A DNA stretch of 64,000 bases from Bifidobacterium ramosum (GCF_009299505.1 NZ_WBSM01000002.1:248001-312000), one strand, 5' to 3'; numbered from the stretch's first letter, positions 8,648 to 17,314 are shown. Numbers and translations are program-made. The notes: a model not told the origin generated them from the sequence alone.

Positions 8648-9880
8648 TCACGCCAGCGGCAGCTTCAGCAACGTGCTCCACGACGCCTCGTCATGCTCCG
8701 TGGTGAACTCGCCGCCGAGTCCCGCCGCAATCCGGCGGCATCGGTCGAGACCGGTCCCGCCGCTGAGCGCATCGTCGGGCATCGTCGTCGCGACGGCCGC
8801 CTGCCGCACCCCGTTGGACGCGGACAGCGTCGTCAGTCCGGGCGTGAGCGTGACCGCGATGCAGTAGCCGGCCGCCGGATCGGCGTACTTCATCATGTTG
8901 CCGACGATCTCGCGCAGGATGTCAAGCAGCGCGGCCTTGCGTTCGGCGGTGCATGCGGCGGAGGCCTCGCCGCTGATGATGGTCGCGCCGTCCAGCCCGT
9001 TCGCATGCAGCCGGGCGTCGTGCGACGCCGCGACCGACCGCAGTTCGTCCGCGGTGATCATGGTCAGCTGGCCGTTCGGCGTTGTCGCCGTCGGGGATGC
9101 CGGCTGCCGGTCGGGCGGCTGGTGCCCGGCGAAGCGTTCGGCGGCGTTCGGCTGCGTCGCCGGTTGCCGGTCCAGTCCGGCGATCAGCGTGCGTACCTTG
9201 GCAAGGGACTCCTGCGCGGTCTGTTCAATCAATGTGATGGTATCGTGATCGTTCGCGATGCGTTGATCGGAACCGTCCGTATCTGATTGCAGTTGCTTGG
9301 ACAGCAGCAGGATCGTGGTCAGATCGTTGGCGACCGAATGGTGCAGCTGCGTGGCGAGCTGCTGATCGGCGACGCGCCGCACCAGCTCGGCATGCTCCCG
9401 TTCCTCGATCTCCTGCCGCTCCCGCCAGCCCATCATCGAGCCGAGCCACAGCGCGACCATGAGGAACGCGGCCGTGGCGCACACGATCACGAACACCGAC
9501 GAATCCCACGGATACAGCCAGATGCGCGCGGCGGTCGCGGCCTCTGCCACGACCGCCGCCGCCAATGCCATGCCGATATTGAGATACGCCATGATCGTGA
9601 CGGCCATGAGCAGGCAGAACAACGGCGAGAACGGCGTCGTCGCCGGTACGACGCACCGTGCGGTCCACAGGGCGACGACCGCCCATCCGCCGATGCGCGG
9701 CAGCAGGGCCATGAGCAGGCATCCGACGATCGCCAGCAGCATGAACAGCATCGTCGTATCGTCGCCGTCGCCGATGCCATACAGATACGCGGTCTCGATC
9801 ATCACCGGAATCGATGCGCACGCCAGCAGCACGCGGGTGCGGGCATCCCAGAGGAGTTGTTTGCTGGTACTCATCTTCGG
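8648..9880 (-). CDS. Sensor histidine kinase (NarL/LiaS-like)
   Basis: A membrane sensor kinase that would phosphorylate the response regulator encoded just upstream. The chosen ATG at 9880 gives 410 residues; CAGGA lies ten bases upstream, and the regulator's stop codon is eight bases away. The N-terminal half has about five to six hydrophobic segments (residues 15-150) with no large extracellular loop, suggesting sensing in or near the membrane. The phosphoacceptor region is LHHSVANDLTTILLLSKQL. The C-terminal ATPase has an N-box-like EIVGNMMKYAD and a G-box GGTGLDRCRRIAAGLGG. A start at 9913 that overlaps the regulator gene is less likely. Confidence 0.85.
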   Translation of the reverse strand, partial: PKMSTSKQLLWDARTRVLLACASIPVMIETAYLYGIGDGDDTTMLFMLLAIVGCLLMALLPRIGGWAVVALWTARCVVPATTPFSPLFCLLMAVTIMAYLNIGMALAAAVVAEAATAARIWLYPWDSSVFVIVCATAAFLMVALWLGSMMGWRERQEIEEREHAELVRRVADQQLATQLHHSVANDLTTILLLSKQLQSDTDGSDQRIANDHDTITLIEQTAQESLAKVRTLIAGLDRQPATQPNAAERFAGHQPPDRQPASPTATTPNGQLTMITADELRSVAASHDARLHANGLDGATIISGEASAACTAERKAALLDILREIVGNMMKYADPAAGYCIAVTLTPGLTTLSASNGVRQAAVATTMPDDALSGGTGLDRCRRIAAGLGGEFTTEHDEASWSTLLKLPLA

Positions 9881-9888
9881 CATGCGGG

Positions 9889-10659
9889 TCACATCCTGAG
9901 GTAGCGGCGGCACAGGGCTACGGCCTCGTCGCGGTCGCGGGCGTGCAGTTTCTCACGTACGCGCGCGACCTGTGAGAAGATCGTGCCTTTCGAGATGCCG
10001 AGCGCGACGGCGATCTCGTCGGTTGACCGGCCGTCGGCGTACATGCGCATGATCGCGGTCTGTTGTGTGGATAATGCGAAGGACCGCTGGGGTGGTGAAG
10101 GTTGCGTGGAGACGGGGCGATCCGATGGGGATGTTGTGGAGACGGGATGACGTTGTGAAGGATCGGTGTGCGGATCGGATGCCTGAGTGGGGGATTCGTG
10201 GAGGCCGGCCGATGATGTGGAGGTTCGGTGCGACTCGCTTGCGGTGTGATCGGCAATGATCGCGGATTGCCGGCGTGTGAAGAACCTGCGAACGGCGGCG
10301 GCGATGGCGGAGATATCGTCCTTGCTGATCACCGCGGCCGCACCGGCGGCGACCGCCGCGTCACGATAGACGTCCGGATCGTAGGCGGTCACGCCGATCA
10401 TCGGCAGGTCCGGCGCCCACCGGCGCACCGCCTGACACACATCGATGCCGGTCATATCGGACAGCGCCATATCCACCAACAGCACGTCCGGCCGGTCCTG
10501 CGCACGAATGCACCGTTGGATCGCGGCCGCGCCCAACTGCGCCGTCCACATCACCGTGAACCCGGCGCGCGTCAGCAGCGACGACAACGCCATCAACGCC
10601 ATACGGTCGTTGTCCACCATCGCGATCGAAACCGATCGATGCTGCGCATACTGCTCCAT
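9889..10659 (-). CDS. LuxR/NarL-type response regulator
   Basis: A 256-residue DNA-binding response regulator, first gene of a two-gene operon with the kinase. The receiver domain occupies residues 9-130, with acidic pocket VDND, phosphoacceptor Asp63 in LLVDMALSD, and the conserved Thr in GVTAYD. The C-terminal LuxR-type helix-turn-helix contains STDEIAVALGISKGTIFSQV. The linker between them, about 70 residues, is unusually long and rich in Ser, Thr, Pro and His. I prefer the ATG at 10659 to a GTG at 10686. A motif at 10701-10721 in its upstream region recurs before 11900, which suggests auto-regulation and a small regulon of the two envelope genes downstream. Confidence 0.88.
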   Translation of the reverse strand: MEQYAQHRSVSIAMVDNDRMALMALSSLLTRAGFTVMWTAQLGAAAIQRCIRAQDRPDVLLVDMALSDMTGIDVCQAVRRWAPDLPMIGVTAYDPDVYRDAAVAAGAAAVISKDDISAIAAAVRRFFTRRQSAIIADHTASESHRTSTSSAGLHESPTQASDPHTDPSQRHPVSTTSPSDRPVSTQPSPPQRSFALSTQQTAIMRMYADGRSTDEIAVALGISKGTIFSQVARVREKLHARDRDEAVALCRRYLRM

Positions 10660-10700
10660 GCCGTCCAGTCTAGACAGATGCGGCACGGAAACGACGAACC

Positions 10701-10721
10701 CATGTCATGCACCGCATGTCG
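10701..10721 (+). promoter_or_regulatory. Candidate response-regulator site, copy 1
   Basis: This 21-base stretch ends in ATGTCATGCAYCGCATGTCG with Y = C. It contains ATGTC twice. The same 21 bases with one mismatch occur at 11775-11795 upstream of the second envelope gene. It lies in the divergent region between the response regulator and the gene at 10853. Binding by that regulator is inferred from placement. Confidence 0.5.
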
Positions 10722-10789
10722 CATCGCACGCCATGCCCCACCGCCGAAAGAAGTTGGCCAAACGGCAAACAACCGCGGAAATCCGCCGG

Positions 10790-10803
10790 ATGCATCGATG
10801 CAT
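10790..10803. promoter_or_regulatory. Perfect 14-bp palindrome ATGCATCGATGCAT
   Basis: A perfect palindrome about 50 bases before the start of the gene at 10853. It resembles the ATGCATCGCATG part of the motif at 11775. It may be an additional operator; function unknown. Confidence 0.4.
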
Positions 10804-10852
10804 ACGAACCATGCGCGGGTAAACTGGAAACGGATGACCAGAGGGGACTGTC

Positions 10853-11731
10853 ATGAACGACGAGACGACATCATCGACGATGGGCAACGAGAGCGCGGCG
10901 AACGAACGATCCGCCGCGGACTCGGCAACCACTGCGGACGCGACGGATACGGCTGTCTCAACAGGCGCGACCGACGCGCGGCCGGCCGATGACGCTCATG
11001 ATCATACGGTCACTGGCCGGGCTGCTGCGGCCAACGTCCCCGCCGCCGGCAACGATCCGCTCGCCGCCCGTAGCATCCCCGCGCGTACGGCAGCGATCGT
11101 CGTGATGATCGCGCTGGCGCTGGGACTGTGCATCGGCTGGCTCGGCCGTGCCGGGGACGTCCACCGGCTGGAATCGCAGGCCCAGACGGCCGAGACGCAA
11201 CTCAAACAGTACAAGGCCACGAGCGCCGACGAGCAGGGGTCGCTGAAGTCCGAGAACGACGACCTCACCAAACACAACGACGAACTGGTGGCGACCAACG
11301 ACAAGCTGGCCGCGACGAACAAGGAGCTCACCAAGGAGAACGAACGTCTGAAGGCCGCCTCGACGTCGACGGACACGGCCGACGGCGCGATGATCCAGGT
11401 CGCCGGCTTCTCCGAGGAAACCCCGCATGAGGGATCGCACGAGGTGCACTTCGTCGTGCGCAACGACACGCAGGTCTCGTTCGATCAGGCGACGGTGACA
11501 TACGTGCTGCGCGACGCGTCGGGCAAACAGGTGGGAGACAACCATTATTCAGTCGGCATGGGAACGCTTGCGCCGGGCGGGCTGATGGACACCTATGAGA
11601 TCCTCCTCGACGGGACGAACACGTCGGGGCTGACCGTGGTGCCGGTGCAGTGGGCGGCGTCCGACTCGCAGCGGAAGACCTACGTCAACGGCACGTACGG
11701 GAACGACGTCAAGACTTACGCCATGCAGTGA
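10853..11731 (+). CDS. Single-span membrane protein with coiled coil and FxLYD-like domain
   Basis: I do not recognise a named family. The 292-residue protein has a low-complexity Ala/Thr/Asp-rich N-terminus (residues 1-78) and one membrane segment (about 80-100, ARTAAIVVMIALALGLCIGW). A heptad-like coiled coil follows (about 103-170, with repeated ATNDKLAATNKELTKENERL), and then a beta-rich C-terminal domain (about 180-292). That domain, with VRNDTQVSFDQATVTYVLRD and LAPGG, resembles the extracellular FxLYD type. The topology suggests a surface-exposed domain on a stalk. The gene diverges from the two-component system and shares a motif with the next gene, so it may be a target. AGAGGGG precedes the ATG. 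Confidence 0.75.
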   Translation: MNDETTSSTMGNESAANERSAADSATTADATDTAVSTGATDARPADDAHDHTVTGRAAAANVPAAGNDPLAARSIPARTAAIVVMIALALGLCIGWLGRAGDVHRLESQAQTAETQLKQYKATSADEQGSLKSENDDLTKHNDELVATNDKLAATNKELTKENERLKAASTSTDTADGAMIQVAGFSEETPHEGSHEVHFVVRNDTQVSFDQATVTYVLRDASGKQVGDNHYSVGMGTLAPGGLMDTYEILLDGTNTSGLTVVPVQWAASDSQRKTYVNGTYGNDVKTYAMQ

Positions 11732-11774
11732 CGGCAGCCGTGAGTCGTGTGTGTGGCCGCCGGACGGCGCCGAC

Positions 11775-11795
11775 CATGTCATGCATCGCATGTCG
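11775..11795 (+). promoter_or_regulatory. Candidate response-regulator site, copy 2
   Basis: It matches the copy at 10701-10721 in 20 of 21 bases. It sits 105 bases before the gene at 11900. The match is too long to be likely by chance in two adjacent promoter regions, but the binding protein is inferred. Confidence 0.5.
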
Positions 11796-11899
11796 TACGG
11801 TGGCATGCGGCAACGGGCGCGTCGTATCGTGACATCATCGTCACATAAGCCGCTCGTCCGGAACGTCCCGGCATACGGCATGATCTCAGGGAGGTCATC

Positions 11900-12784
11900 A
11901 TGAATCCCACGTCGATGAACAACATGCAGCGGATCGACCAGTCACCGGCATCGCATGCCGGCGGCCAGTCATATGCGGATGATCGAAATGCCTGCGATCA
12001 GAACGATCTGCGGTGTTCGCAAGGCGGATCGTATGCAGATTCCGCCCTGTACGCCGGTGTGAATAATGGTGCGGTGAAGGGTACGGCCAACCAGTCGCGT
12101 TCCGTCCGCCGGCCGATGTGGTGGTGGCTGCTCGCCGCGTTCCTCGCGTTCGCGGTGATCGTCACCGGCGCGTTCGTCTGGCAGCGCACCACGAGCGTCA
12201 GCGCGCAGAAGATCTACGACGAACTCGTCTCGCTCGACCCGAACGTCACCGAAGACCAGCTGACCGCGCGGGGCTACGTGTACGGCGGCCAGGCCGCGTA
12301 TGACTGGCATGGCGTCGACGACGAGGAATTTCCGGCCTATGAGACGGCGGATGACGCGAGCATCGACCGATTCATGAGCGACGTGCGCGCCGGCCGCGAG
12401 TCCGTGCTGCGACTGGTCGTCCGTGGTGTCGGACCGTCCCGCACGAGCGGCAGCGGTGCCGTCGGCGGCGTGTCGGTGCGTGTGCTGTGGTTCGATCCGA
12501 GCGCCGCCGCCGACTGGGCCGAGAAGGACGATTCCGGCCGGCCCGCCACGATCCATCACGACGGCAAAGGTCAGATCCGCGAGTGGTGGTGGCGTGACGG
12601 CGCGGTCGTCATCTCCGACAAGCGGTTCGCGCGTGGCATTCAGAAGGACGAGGATTCGTTTGGATCTGGATTCACCGGTTACGTGCTCAAGCACCAGCCT
12701 GCGATCCCGTCCGACCCCGATTCGCCCGACACTGTCATCACGCGCTACGACGAAAACCTCTGTATGTCCGACAACGGCTTGTGA
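11900..12784 (+). CDS. Uncharacterised single-span membrane protein
   Basis: I do not recognise this 294-residue protein. A polar, Gln/Asn/Ser-rich N-terminus of about 70 residues precedes one clear membrane segment (about residues 74-95, WWWLLAAFLAFAVIVTGAFV). The remaining 200 residues are probably outside the cell and contain IYDELVSLDPNVTEDQLTARG and many Trp, Asp and Gly residues. There is no cysteine pair or protease motif that I can see. A GGGAGG ribosome binding site supports the start. It shares topology with the preceding gene and a 21-base upstream motif with the two-component promoter, so the four genes may form one envelope-sensing unit. Confidence 0.75.
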   Translation: MNPTSMNNMQRIDQSPASHAGGQSYADDRNACDQNDLRCSQGGSYADSALYAGVNNGAVKGTANQSRSVRRPMWWWLLAAFLAFAVIVTGAFVWQRTTSVSAQKIYDELVSLDPNVTEDQLTARGYVYGGQAAYDWHGVDDEEFPAYETADDASIDRFMSDVRAGRESVLRLVVRGVGPSRTSGSGAVGGVSVRVLWFDPSAAADWAEKDDSGRPATIHHDGKGQIREWWWRDGAVVISDKRFARGIQKDEDSFGSGFTGYVLKHQPAIPSDPDSPDTVITRYDENLCMSDNGL

Positions 12785-12795
12785 CGGCTGTTCCC

Positions 12796-12970
12796 GCGTG
12801 GCAGAAAACGCTCGCATGGACATCCGTGAGCGAGCGAAAACCGCCACTGCATCATCCTGCGTGGCAGAAAACGCTCGCCAAGGTCTCTCTTAGCGAGCGT
12901 TTTCTGCCACGCACGGATCATACTGGCGGAAAAGGCTCGCTGAGCACCGTCTCAGCGAGCCTTTTCCGCC
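12796..12970. repeat. Family-D hairpins between convergent genes
   Basis: Three related hairpins. A degenerate one begins at 12796. A perfect 20-bp stem at 12859-12878/12893-12912 has a 14-base loop; its left arm is GCGTGGCAGAAAACGCTCGC. Another perfect 20-bp stem at 12925-12944/12951-12970 has a 6-base loop and left arm GGCGGAAAAGGCTCGCTGAG. Each stem has an A-run in the left arm and a T-run in the right arm. The position between the 3' ends of genes on opposite strands suggests bidirectional termination. Confidence 0.75.
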
Positions 12971-13031
12971 ATGAGGGAGAGGGGACGATGCCCTCTCCTC
13001 ATGAACCCGTGTCGCGGCCGTGCCGCGTGCC

Positions 13032-14852
13032 TTATCGCTTGCCGGCGTAGATGCGCTGGTCGATCACGTCCGCGAAGACGCGGTTGACTGCCGGGCGCAC
13101 CACCTTCAGGCTCGGCGTCAGGCATTTGTTGTCCTGCGTGAACCGCTGGTCGAGCACCACGAACTTGCGTACCGACTCGGCGCGCGACACGGTCGCGTTC
13201 GCCTTGTCGACGTACTGCTGGATCTCGTCGTGCACATCCGGCAGTTGCGCGGCGTCCGTGATCGGCAGATCGGCCGCGAACCCGTGCGCCGGCAGCCACG
13301 CGGCCAGACCGTCCGGGTCGAGTGTCACGAGCGCGCCGATGAACGGCCGCTGGTCGCCCACCACCACCGCATGCTCCACGATCGGGCACTTGACGATCTC
13401 CTGCTCGAGCGGGATCGGCGACACGTTCTTGCCGCCGGCCGTGATGATGATGTCCTTCTTGCGTCCGGTGATCGTCACGCGGCCCTCGTCGTCAATGCTC
13501 GCCAAGTCGCCCGTGCGCAGCCAGCCGTCCTCGGTGAACGCCTCCGCGGTCTTCTCCGGCAGGTTGTGGTAGCCGCGGAACACGTTCTCGCCGCGCACCT
13601 GCAGCTCGCCGTCGTCCGCGATGCGCACCGACGAGCCGGGCGCGGGCTGGCCGACCGTGCCGATCACGTTGTCGCTCACGCGGGTCACGGTGAACGGCGC
13701 GGCCGTTTCGGTCATGCCGTAGCCCTGGATCATTGGCAGGCCGATGCCGTTGTAGAAGTGCGCGAGATCCGGGTCGAGCGGGGCGCCGCCGCACGCGACG
13801 TACCGGATGCGCGGGCCGAGCGCGCCGCGGATCGTGCGGTAGACGAGCGCCTCGTACGTCGCCCGCTCGGCGATCGCCTTCGCCGAATGCGGCACGCCCG
13901 CCTGCTCATCGCGCGACCACTGGCGCGCCGCGGCCACGGCCTTCGCGAACAGACGTCCCTTGAAGCCCATGCCGGCCTTCTGCGAGGCTGCGTTGTACAC
14001 CTTCTCGAACACGCGTGGCACGCCGAGCAGATACGTCGGCTGGAACGAACGCAGGTCCGGCAGCAGCGAGCGCGTGTCCGGCAGGTAGCCGACCACGCCG
14101 TCGTCGGAGCCGATCGAGCAGTACTGAATATACCGTGCAAAGCAGTGCGCGAGCGGCAGGAACAGCAGCAGACGCGGATGATCGTCGCAGATCACCTCGG
14201 ACAGGCACTCGTAGCCCGCGCGCACGATCGACAGGAAGTTGCGGTGCGTGAGCTCCGCGCCCTTCGGAGCGCCGGTCGAACCGGACGTGTAGACGATCGT
14301 CGCGAGGTCGTCGGCGCGCACCGAGGCGATGCGTTCGTCGAGCTCCTCGTCGGAGACGGTGACGCCGAAGCCTTGCAGGGCGCCGAGCGCGTTGCCGTCC
14401 ATCATGAGGATCTGCTGCAAAGCGGGGCAGTGGTCCTTGACCGAGTCGAGCCGGTCGAAGCGCTCGCGGTCGTCGGCGATGGCGAGCTTGACGGCGGAGT
14501 CGTTGAGGATGCGTTCGGCCTGCGCGGCGGAATCGGTGTCGTAGATCGGTACGTTCACCGCGCCGATCGCGGCGAGCGCGAAGTCGAGTATGCCCCACTC
14601 GTAGCGGGTGGCGGAGAACAGGGTGACCGCGTCGCCTTTGCCGATGCCGAACGCGATGAGGCCCTTGGCGGCGGCGAGGACGAGCTGGTGGAACTCGCCG
14701 GTGGTGATGTCGTCCCAGCGGCCCGGGCCGAGTTTGCGCGAGGCGATGACGGTGTCCTCTCCGGTGCGCGCGATGCGGTCGGTGAGGAGTGAGTACAGGG
14801 TCTCGTCGTCGCGTACGACGATCGAACCGGGGGTGGTGTATTCGGTGCGCAT
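13032..14852 (-). CDS. Long-chain fatty acid-CoA ligase (AMP-forming)
   Basis: Activates fatty acids to acyl-CoA through an acyl-adenylate. The 606-residue protein belongs to the ANL superfamily. The phosphate-binding loop TIVYTSGSTGAPKGAELTHR is complete at about residues 189-208. Also present are GYGMTETAAPF and the adenylate-binding GWLRTGDLASIDDEGRVTI, followed by the C-terminal hinge GRKKDIIITAGGKNVSP. No signal peptide is visible. The gene is transcribed alone, convergent with 11900-12784 and divergent from the sugar porter at 15685. In bifidobacteria such enzymes probably serve phospholipid synthesis from exogenous fatty acids rather than beta-oxidation; that is inference. Confidence 0.93.
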   Translation of the reverse strand: MRTEYTTPGSIVVRDDETLYSLLTDRIARTGEDTVIASRKLGPGRWDDITTGEFHQLVLAAAKGLIAFGIGKGDAVTLFSATRYEWGILDFALAAIGAVNVPIYDTDSAAQAERILNDSAVKLAIADDRERFDRLDSVKDHCPALQQILMMDGNALGALQGFGVTVSDEELDERIASVRADDLATIVYTSGSTGAPKGAELTHRNFLSIVRAGYECLSEVICDDHPRLLLFLPLAHCFARYIQYCSIGSDDGVVGYLPDTRSLLPDLRSFQPTYLLGVPRVFEKVYNAASQKAGMGFKGRLFAKAVAAARQWSRDEQAGVPHSAKAIAERATYEALVYRTIRGALGPRIRYVACGGAPLDPDLAHFYNGIGLPMIQGYGMTETAAPFTVTRVSDNVIGTVGQPAPGSSVRIADDGELQVRGENVFRGYHNLPEKTAEAFTEDGWLRTGDLASIDDEGRVTITGRKKDIIITAGGKNVSPIPLEQEIVKCPIVEHAVVVGDQRPFIGALVTLDPDGLAAWLPAHGFAADLPITDAAQLPDVHDEIQQYVDKANATVSRAESVRKFVVLDQRFTQDNKCLTPSLKVVRPAVNRVFADVIDQRIYAGKR

Positions 14853-15099
14853 GATGTGCTGTGGTTCCGTTTCTGCGATGGATGATCGCTGGTGGGTGCG
14901 TGCGGTTGCCGGCGGTTGCCGGCTACGTAGGCTGATATTGGCGGCTTGTTGACGTTTTCCTCTGTTTCGTCATATAACTTACGACGGCGTAGGTTATGCC
15001 GCGTTGTATGTGCGTACGAATCGCGGCGGCGTGGTTTGTGCGGAGATACAAAAGACGGTTGCCGGGCTGGGCTTGGGTTGCCCAGCGCTCTCTGTTTCT

Positions 15100-15414
15100 C
15101 AACGGACAACCAGCCGTTTTCATCGTTGGAATCGGCTGGTTGTCCGTTGGGTATCAGGACGTGTCTGTGCCGGCTACATGCAGTTTCGTTATTTCCTCAC
15201 GTACATACAGCCGATTTGGGTACCGGAATCGGCTGGTTGTCCGTTGGGGAGGGGCGAGTGTCGTCGTATGCGGAACTTGCCGTTGTGTTCCCGCTTCTCT
15301 TTCTTCTTCTTTCTCTTCTTCTTTTCTTCTTTTCTTCTTTTCTTCTTTCTTCTTTCTTCTTTTCTTCAACGGACAACCAGCCGTTTTTGATACTTGGATC
15401 GGCTGTATGTCCGT
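15100..15414. repeat. Cluster of three family-A hairpins
   Basis: Copies lie at 15100-15149, 15199-15244 and 15367-15414. The first has arms ACGGACAACCAGCC and GGCTGGTTGTCCGT, a paired change from the ACATAC/GTATGT type. The other two have mixed arms: one arm of each type. Together with the homopyrimidine tract and the permease promoter they occupy the 832-base divergent gap 14853-15684; I see no gene there. Confidence 0.8.
15294..15367 (+). repeat. 74-base homopyrimidine tract
   Basis: An uninterrupted run of C and T built of irregular TTC, TTTC and TTTTC units. It directly abuts the left arm of the family-A hairpin at 15367. Such tracts can form triplex DNA and are prone to length change. 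The frames reading through it are low-complexity and not credible genes. Confidence 0.9.
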
Positions 15415-15509
15415 AGAAGAAATAAGGGGTGGGGTGGAGCCGCGATACAGTGCGTTCGGTCACGCTGATCGGCGATGTTCGGTTGTGTTATGGTCCGTGT
15501 CGCTCGCGG

Positions 15510-15569
15510 TTGGTGTTGTGCGGAAAATGTACTACGATAACCTTTCGGATTCCGAATGTTAGCGCTAAC
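15510..15569 (+). promoter_or_regulatory. Sugar-porter promoter with GTTAGCGCTAAC operator
   Basis: A -35 box TTGGTG (15510-15515) and a -10 box TACGAT (15533-15538) have a 17-base spacer. The perfect 12-base palindrome GTTAGCGCTAAC is at 15558-15569, about 20 bases after the -10 box. It matches the operators at the araB promoter, so one LacI-family regulator probably controls both. Confidence 0.65.
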
Positions 15570-15684
15570 GTAAGCCGTCCGACGACAGACGACAGGGCGA
15601 CGGTCGCGACGGACAGTCGGACGAGCAGAGAGCAGCGACGCGACGCCAGTCGCGCCGTATCAAGGGTGAACGAGGTATTTCGTC

Positions 15685-17286
15685 ATGAGCAATCCCACAT
15701 CATCAACCAACGGCGATCCCGCCGTCGCATACGAATCATACGGATCGGACGACCGCAACCAACGCGGCTCCGGCCGCTACATCGTCGGCCTCGCGCTGAG
15801 CGCGGGCCTCGCCGGTCTGCTGTACGGCTACGACACCGTCTCCATCTCCGGCGCGATCGACTTCCTGCAGACCAAGTACTCTCTCAGCCCCGCGCTGCAG
15901 GGCATGGTCATTTCGTCCATCATGATCGGCGGCGTGATCGGCGCCGGCTTCTCCGGCTTCCTGTCCGACCGCTACGGCCGCCGCAAGCTGCTCATGTTCG
16001 GCGCCGCGTTCTTCTTCGTCGCCGCGCTGTGGTCGGCGTTCACGTTCAGCCCGGTCACGCTGATCCTCGCCCGCATCATCGGCGGCGTCGGCATCGGCCT
16101 GGCCGCGGCGCTGGCCGTCACGTACATCACCGAATCCGCGCCGACCAACATCCGCGGCGCACTGACCAGCGCGTACCAGCTGCTCACGATCTCCGGCATC
16201 TTCCTGACCAACGTCATCAACTACTTCATCGCGTCCTCCGGCTCGCACGACTGGGGCGTGAACATCGGCTGGCGCTGGATGCTCGGCATCGGCGCGATCC
16301 CCGCCGCGATCTTCTTCGGCGCGCTGTGGTTCAGCCCCGAATCGCCGCGATTCCTCGTGCAGGCCGGCAAGGTCGGCGAGGGCTTCAAGGTGCTCGAACG
16401 CATCAACGGCACTGAGAAGGCGCGCCGCGACGTCGAGGAGATCCAGAACCAGATCGCCGAGGAGCAGAAGGCCAACGCCCAGTTCTCCGACCTGTTCAAG
16501 CCGGGCCTGCGCAAGGCGCTGCTCATCGGCATCTTCCTCGCCATTTTCAACCAGGCCATCGGCATGAACGCCATCAGCTACTACGGCCCGGTCATGTTCA
16601 AGGACATGGGCTTCGGCGGCAATACCGAATTTCTTGCATCCTCCTGCGTGGGCGGCATCGAGCTCGTGTTCACCGTCGTCGGCATGTACCTGATCGACAC
16701 CGCCGGCCGCAAGAAGCTCATGGCCGTCGGCTCGGGACTCATGGTCGTGTTCGCGCTCGGCATCAGCTTCGCGTACGCCAACAACTACCAGCTGCTCATG
16801 CTCATCTTCGTGATGTGCTTCACCTCCGCGTTTGCGTTCTCGATGGGTCCGATCCCGTGGATCATGATCCCGGAGCTGTTCCCGACCTACCTGCGCGGCC
16901 GCGCCACCGGCATTTGCACCGTGTTCCTGTGGGCCACGAACTGGGCGATCGGCCAGTTCACGCCGGTCATGATCAGCTCGATCGGCGGCATGGGCACGTT
17001 CCTCGTGTTCGCCGGCACCAACCTGCTGTGCTTCCTCGGCGTCGTGACGTTCGTGCCCGAGACCAAGGACAAGACGCTCGAGGAGATCGCCGAGCTGTGG
17101 AAGCCGAAGTCCGAGCAGTCGAGCGCGCAGCTTGAGGTGGTGCGCGCCACCGCCGACCTGCGTCAGGCCGAGGCCGACATCAAGGCCGCCGAGGCCGAGC
17201 TGGCCCGCGCCCGTCGTGCCAAGGAGCACGCGATCGCGACGAAGGCCGCCGCCGAGGCGCTCGTCGCCGCGCAGAAGCAGCGCTGA
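15685..17286 (+). CDS. MFS sugar porter (proton-linked monosaccharide permease)
   Basis: A 12-segment major facilitator of the sugar porter family, likely a proton symporter for a monosaccharide. Family signatures are GLLYGYDTVSISGAI in the first helix, DRYGRRKLLM in loop 2-3, PESPRFL before the central loop and PETKDKTLEEIAELW after helix 12. It has 533 residues, longer than usual because of a charged Ala/Glu/Arg-rich tail (about residues 475-533) that should form a cytoplasmic coiled coil. AAGGGTGAACGAGG lies upstream of the ATG. The shared operator with araBDA makes arabinose, xylose or glucose plausible substrates; arabinose is favoured by regulation only. Confidence 0.88.
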   Translation: MSNPTSSTNGDPAVAYESYGSDDRNQRGSGRYIVGLALSAGLAGLLYGYDTVSISGAIDFLQTKYSLSPALQGMVISSIMIGGVIGAGFSGFLSDRYGRRKLLMFGAAFFFVAALWSAFTFSPVTLILARIIGGVGIGLAAALAVTYITESAPTNIRGALTSAYQLLTISGIFLTNVINYFIASSGSHDWGVNIGWRWMLGIGAIPAAIFFGALWFSPESPRFLVQAGKVGEGFKVLERINGTEKARRDVEEIQNQIAEEQKANAQFSDLFKPGLRKALLIGIFLAIFNQAIGMNAISYYGPVMFKDMGFGGNTEFLASSCVGGIELVFTVVGMYLIDTAGRKKLMAVGSGLMVVFALGISFAYANNYQLLMLIFVMCFTSAFAFSMGPIPWIMIPELFPTYLRGRATGICTVFLWATNWAIGQFTPVMISSIGGMGTFLVFAGTNLLCFLGVVTFVPETKDKTLEEIAELWKPKSEQSSAQLEVVRATADLRQAEADIKAAEAELARARRAKEHAIATKAAAEALVAAQKQR

Positions 17287-17314
17287 GCTTGGGTCGCGCG
17301 GGGTTCTCCCCTTA

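Noticed and set aside
13020..14792. A 590-codon plus-strand frame opposite the acyl-CoA ligase
   Set aside because: It is antisense to a gene with complete ANL motifs.
14946..15562. Overlapping open frames of 60-190 codons with Phe/Leu/Ser- or Lys/Glu-rich stretches
   Set aside because: The composition is produced by the homopyrimidine tract and the hairpins; no domain or start signal supports a gene.
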